This document shows, piece after piece, positions 60,715 to 64,000 of a DNA stretch of 64,000 nucleotides. Made by a program: the position numbers and the translations under genes. Numbering within the stretch: the first letter of the stretch is position 1; each line of letters opens with the position of its first letter. The stretch comes from an uncultured Poribacteria bacterium (GTDB lineage: Bacteria; Poribacteria; WGA-4E; WGA-3G), in assembly GCA_951812525.1 (NCBI GenBank), contig OX638316.1, forward strand, positions 2,408,506-2,472,505. The letters are read 5' to 3'. The notes under the pieces were generated by a model. That model did not search any database. It was not told the DNA's origin and saw only the letters and a program-made list of their open reading frames with translations.

Positions 60715-63444
60715 ATGATACACCTTAGAAATTATACAATTTTAATATTATGTCTGGTTTTTCTAATAAGCGGGTGCACAATCTTCCCGAAAAAAAGTGC
60801 TACGCCGTCTATAGTTGATCCGCTCATTGAACGGAATCGTCAGTGGACTGAGTACGTTGAAATAGGCAATGATGCGTTACAAGACGGAAACCTTCGAGCA
60901 GCGCTTGCTGCTTACATAGCCGCTATCCGAATTCGTCCAGATTCTGGTGATGTTCAGTACAAAGTCGCGGAGATATATTTTCAACTTGAGGAGTACGAAA
61001 ACGCAAGAGACGCATTTCTCACATTTCTGATGCTGGAACCGAACAATATCACGGCACTGAATTACGTCGGATACATCTCTGAAAAACTGAGCAACTATGC
61101 TGTCGCCGCCGAATACTATGAACGGGTTCTGAACATTTCAGCTGATAATTTATATGCTCTAAATCATCTCGGTTTAGCCTATAAGCAGTTACAACGCTTT
61201 GATGAAGGTATAAAGGTTCTCCATAAAGCATTGTCGCTTGATCCGAGGTGTGAGCGTCCCGAATGCGAGAACTTACATAACTATTTAGGACTTATCTATC
61301 TGGAACAGGGTAAAATCGGTGAGGCTATCGCAGAATTCCGCGAATCCATTCGGTTATTTCCAGCCGATATCTGGGCAAGGCAACAACTCGCAGCACTATA
61401 TGAAAATCAACAGCGTTATTTTGAGGCGCAGCTCCAGTATCAGCAGCTTTTGGAGGTGGAACCAGACAATCTGCTTGCTATGACACGGCTGCAAGCACTC
61501 TCCCAACTCAATCTCAGTCCGATACAGGTCGTCAGCGTGCCACCTGTCATGCTTCTCGATCCGGATGTTGAGCAGATCATCGCAAACGCTCCGAATGCCA
61601 GTGATTATCCAAACGCCGATACCCTCGTTTTATTCAACCACTTCAGTCACGATGTTTTACCGACAGGGCAATCTCGCTATACAACGCACCAAGCCGTTAA
61701 AATCCTCACCGAAAGGGGCATCCAGAAGTATGGGGATATTGCCATCCCTTATCAACCTGCTTCCCAAAATATTGAGGTTAACATAGCGAGGACAATTACA
61801 GCAGATGGCACTGTGCTTCAACCGCCAGACGAGGCGTTCAACGATGTGACACCTCCCGGATTATTGTCCTATAATCTCTATTCAGATGCAATGTGGAAGG
61901 TAATCTCTATGGTGGGTCTCGCACCGGGTGCCTGTATTGAGTATCAGGTAACGCTTGAAGATAAAGTCGCTGGCGGTGAGTCGTGGATCATGGGCGGATA
62001 TAATTTTCAGACAACGGAGGCGACCCTTGAAACGAATTACGCACTTCAGATGCCGAAAACGTGGTATCTTCAGTGGCATATCGCTAACGACATGTCACAG
62101 ACTAAACCCTTAAAGCCGCGGATCTCTTATACAGAGAATGATACCAGCGTCTATATTTGGAGATATGGCGAAACTCCCGCATTGGAATTAGAAGAAGGGA
62201 TGCCACATGTTAACAACGTTGTCCCGCGGTTGCGCTATTCCTCTATTGCGGAGTGGGACGATGTCTACACGTGGTATAAGGAGCTTGCGAAAGGAAGGTA
62301 TACACCAAATGCTGATATTGAAGAAAAAGTCCAGGAGCTAACTAGAGAGTTGGAAACGGATGAAGAGAAGATACGGGCTATCTACCATTTCGTCTCCTCA
62401 AACATTCGTTATGTCGGTATCGAACTTGGACAAAGTGCTTACCAACCCTCACATGCCACTGAGGTATTTCAGGTGCAGTATGGGGACTGTAAGGACAAAA
62501 CCACGCTCCTGATTTCAATGCTGGATCTGGTAGGTATCAAAGCCTATCCGTGTCTAATTAGTATGGCACCACAAGAACGAATTGATACAACACTGCCATT
62601 TCTCAGTCAATTTAACCACATGATTGCTGCAATACCTACCGGTATGAATACCTATATCTGGTTGGACGCAACGGCGACAACTTGTAGTTACGGAGACTTG
62701 CCCTATAGCACACAAGGACGGACTGGGTTCCTCATCTCTGATGCACACGGCATGTTTGTGGAGACGCCTGTATTTCTCCCAGAATCCAACCGGTTTGCGA
62801 GTACAACAGAATTGACGTTAGACAATGAAGGCACTGTGCAAGGTACGCTTCACATTCAGACAAGTGGGCAATATAATCTAAATACTCGGTGGACTTACCA
62901 ACAGATACACCCCGATGCAGTGAAAACCGCTTTAGCGACTGAACTCAGCCAGCAGTTTCCGGGGATCAAAGTAGAGTGGTGGGAGATGTCTGATCTTGAC
63001 GACCTCAACGTGCCAGTGGAAATCAATCTCAGTTTCCGTGTCAAGAATTACGCAAAACCATCGGGAAACAGTATGTTACTTCCCTTACCCATTGATGAAT
63101 TCGCTGCGTATGCTGAAACTTTTGCTGATGAACACCGCACCTATTCGCTCGATTTTGGTTACCCAATGCAAATTGAGAAAACAATTCGCATCCGAGTTCC
63201 AGACGGATGGACGGCTGTTCTGCCAGAAGACCTCCATTATACTATGGATATAGCGGAACTGAATCGGCAATACAGGCAAGTTGAAAATCTCATCACTTAT
63301 CAACTCGTATTTACGCTTAAGGACTACATACTTCCAGCAGACGCATATTCAGCAGCAAAGCCGCTTTTTATTTCGCTCGCAAGTGAAGATGGAAGCCACT
63401 TACTGCTAAATAGGTTTGGCTACAATCGTATGTCACGACAATAA
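60715..63444 (+). CDS. TPR/DUF3857/transglutaminase-like lipoprotein
   Basis: A 909-residue lipoprotein. The lipobox is VFLISGC near residue 20. Residues 40-260 hold TPR repeats (AYIAAIRIRPDSGDVQYKVA, HLGLAYKQLQRFDEGIKVL). A DUF3857 domain follows (PTGQSRYTTHQAVKILTE ... VNIARTITADGTV). Then comes a transglutaminase-like core with AIYHFVSSNIRYVGIELG and the Cys in QYGDCKDKTTLL near residue 590, and a DUF3858-like C-terminal domain. The Cys-based core may be a peptidase or a binding module. Probably periplasmic, attached to the outer or inner membrane. Substrate unknown. Confidence 0.9.
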   Translation: MIHLRNYTILILCLVFLISGCTIFPKKSATPSIVDPLIERNRQWTEYVEIGNDALQDGNLRAALAAYIAAIRIRPDSGDVQYKVAEIYFQLEEYENARDAFLTFLMLEPNNITALNYVGYISEKLSNYAVAAEYYERVLNISADNLYALNHLGLAYKQLQRFDEGIKVLHKALSLDPRCERPECENLHNYLGLIYLEQGKIGEAIAEFRESIRLFPADIWARQQLAALYENQQRYFEAQLQYQQLLEVEPDNLLAMTRLQALSQLNLSPIQVVSVPPVMLLDPDVEQIIANAPNASDYPNADTLVLFNHFSHDVLPTGQSRYTTHQAVKILTERGIQKYGDIAIPYQPASQNIEVNIARTITADGTVLQPPDEAFNDVTPPGLLSYNLYSDAMWKVISMVGLAPGACIEYQVTLEDKVAGGESWIMGGYNFQTTEATLETNYALQMPKTWYLQWHIANDMSQTKPLKPRISYTENDTSVYIWRYGETPALELEEGMPHVNNVVPRLRYSSIAEWDDVYTWYKELAKGRYTPNADIEEKVQELTRELETDEEKIRAIYHFVSSNIRYVGIELGQSAYQPSHATEVFQVQYGDCKDKTTLLISMLDLVGIKAYPCLISMAPQERIDTTLPFLSQFNHMIAAIPTGMNTYIWLDATATTCSYGDLPYSTQGRTGFLISDAHGMFVETPVFLPESNRFASTTELTLDNEGTVQGTLHIQTSGQYNLNTRWTYQQIHPDAVKTALATELSQQFPGIKVEWWEMSDLDDLNVPVEINLSFRVKNYAKPSGNSMLLPLPIDEFAAYAETFADEHRTYSLDFGYPMQIEKTIRIRVPDGWTAVLPEDLHYTMDIAELNRQYRQVENLITYQLVFTLKDYILPADAYSAAKPLFISLASEDGSHLLLNRFGYNRMSRQ

Positions 63445-63480
63445 GGACTGGTGTTCGATTGCACTCTCGGTAGAGCGGCA

Positions 63481-64000
63481 TTAATTTTTCACATACTTCC
63501 AGCCATCAATTATGACAGGGAGTCCACGAATTAAACACATCGCGACAGTTATGGCTGATAGAATCACGCCTGTCAATTCCAGACCGATAACCAGTTCGGG
63601 ATAAACACCAGAGTTTTTGAAAGCTATAAGACCACCGAGATAGATGAATGCAATCGTTTTCGCAATGCCATAGATACTGCGACTCATTCGTGAACTTGTG
63701 AGTGCACGCGTCCACTTTGAGGACATCATTGAGTTCTCACCAAATGCTGTTTTTCCTTGCGCGAAGGCAGCGCTCCTTAAGCCATCCGTAAAAAAGCCGC
63801 GAGCAATCACAATGACTGGGATCCAGATTGGAATCAATCCAACAACAGCGAAATAAACCCAGAAGATACATTCAACGATGCGGTCACCGACTATATCAAA
63901 TAGTGCGCCAAAGGCTGAAGTCTGATTGAGTTTCCGAGCAACATAACCGTCAACCGCATCTAGAAATAGAATCAATCCGATCAACGCAACAAGCAAAATG
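63481..64000 (-). CDS. CDP-alcohol phosphatidyltransferase (PgsA-like), 5' end beyond window
   Basis: The frame runs past the right edge, so the N-terminus is missing; 173 residues are visible. The active-site signature is DAVDGYVARKLNQTSAFGAL followed by FDIVGD, the DGxxAR(x8)GxxxDxxxD pattern. Several spans follow (IPIWIPVIVIARGFFTD, IAKTIAFIYLGGLIAF). In this family the product is usually phosphatidylglycerol phosphate; other alcohols are possible. It converges on the TPR lipoprotein gene. Confidence 0.88.
   Translation of the reverse strand, partial: ILLVALIGLILFLDAVDGYVARKLNQTSAFGALFDIVGDRIVECIFWVYFAVVGLIPIWIPVIVIARGFFTDGLRSAAFAQGKTAFGENSMMSSKWTRALTSSRMSRSIYGIAKTIAFIYLGGLIAFKNSGVYPELVIGLELTGVILSAITVAMCLIRGLPVIIDGWKYVKN

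Overview
The window is a contiguous stretch of a bacterial chromosome. It carries housekeeping genes (ribosomal proteins, nusG, secE, rpoZ, haem synthesis, glnE, a sliding clamp, tRNAs) mixed with an environmental-lifestyle repertoire: three phytanoyl-CoA-dioxygenase-type (PhyH) proteins, an arylsulfatase-type sulfatase, a LamG protein, an NHL-repeat protein and very large exported Ig-like proteins. Two exported proteins end in a FlgD-like Ig or secretion-type tail, one of them with the NPFNPETWIPYQL signature. That combination best fits Candidatus Poribacteria or a close relative (sponge, marine or sediment). The assignment is inferred from gene content and remembered motif distribution, with no database search behind it.

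Layout. 0-5 kb, minus strand: a truncated NHL-repeat protein, alkaline phosphatase and glnE. 5-13.3 kb, plus strand: a cadherin/dockerin/FlgD-tail exported protein, then a likely sugar-acid catabolic set (isomerase-like TIM barrel, enolase-superfamily dehydratase, SDR), then tatD translationally coupled to a ribose/xylose-type ABC permease. This block ends in an unusual reading frame that joins an ECF sigma factor to a complete DNA polymerase III beta clamp. 13.3-25.5 kb, mostly minus strand: a binding protein, M23 peptidase, CBS protein, a PhyH coupled to an Nramp-like carrier, a fused FAD/Fe-S dehydrogenase, a glycosyltransferase and an OGG1-type glycosylase, with a plus-strand tRNA-Leu between the dehydrogenase and the glycosyltransferase. 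25.7-30.4 kb: a SurA/PpiD-type foldase, a sulfatase and mqnC (futalosine menaquinone pathway).

30.8-35.9 kb: rpoZ, tRNA Thr-Tyr-Gly-Thr, rpmG, tRNA-Trp, secE, nusG, rplK, rplA, an L10 leader, rplJ and rplL. This is the classical bacterial order, but tuf is absent and the run ends in a terminator instead of continuing into rpoBC. 36-45.4 kb: membrane proteins, a zinc-type dehydrogenase, a LamG protein and a haem cluster (hemE, an MBL-TPR protein, hemH, hemY) leading into a five-haem cytochrome. 46.1-54.8 kb: an envelope operon with a ~450-nt leader, a 2016-residue surface protein, a PorV-like outer-membrane protein and a LysM coiled-coil protein, closed by a terminator. 54.8-64 kb: an AccA-like fold protein with a CDP-alcohol phosphotransferase, then a minus-strand set (lipoprotein, MetE-core enzyme, small membrane protein, TSUP carrier), a PhyH, a MazG-like protein, a TPR/DUF3857/transglutaminase lipoprotein and a truncated pgsA-like gene.

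The most unusual item is the stop-free ECF-sigma/DnaN frame at 11498-13240, with a strong internal ribosome binding site for the clamp and a partly duplicated upstream region. Other points for a second look are the Nramp-like carrier lacking DPGN, the Cys-rich insert in ferrochelatase, the enlarged SecE, the AccA-like protein next to a phospholipid synthase, and the giant-protein/PorV/LysM envelope operon.
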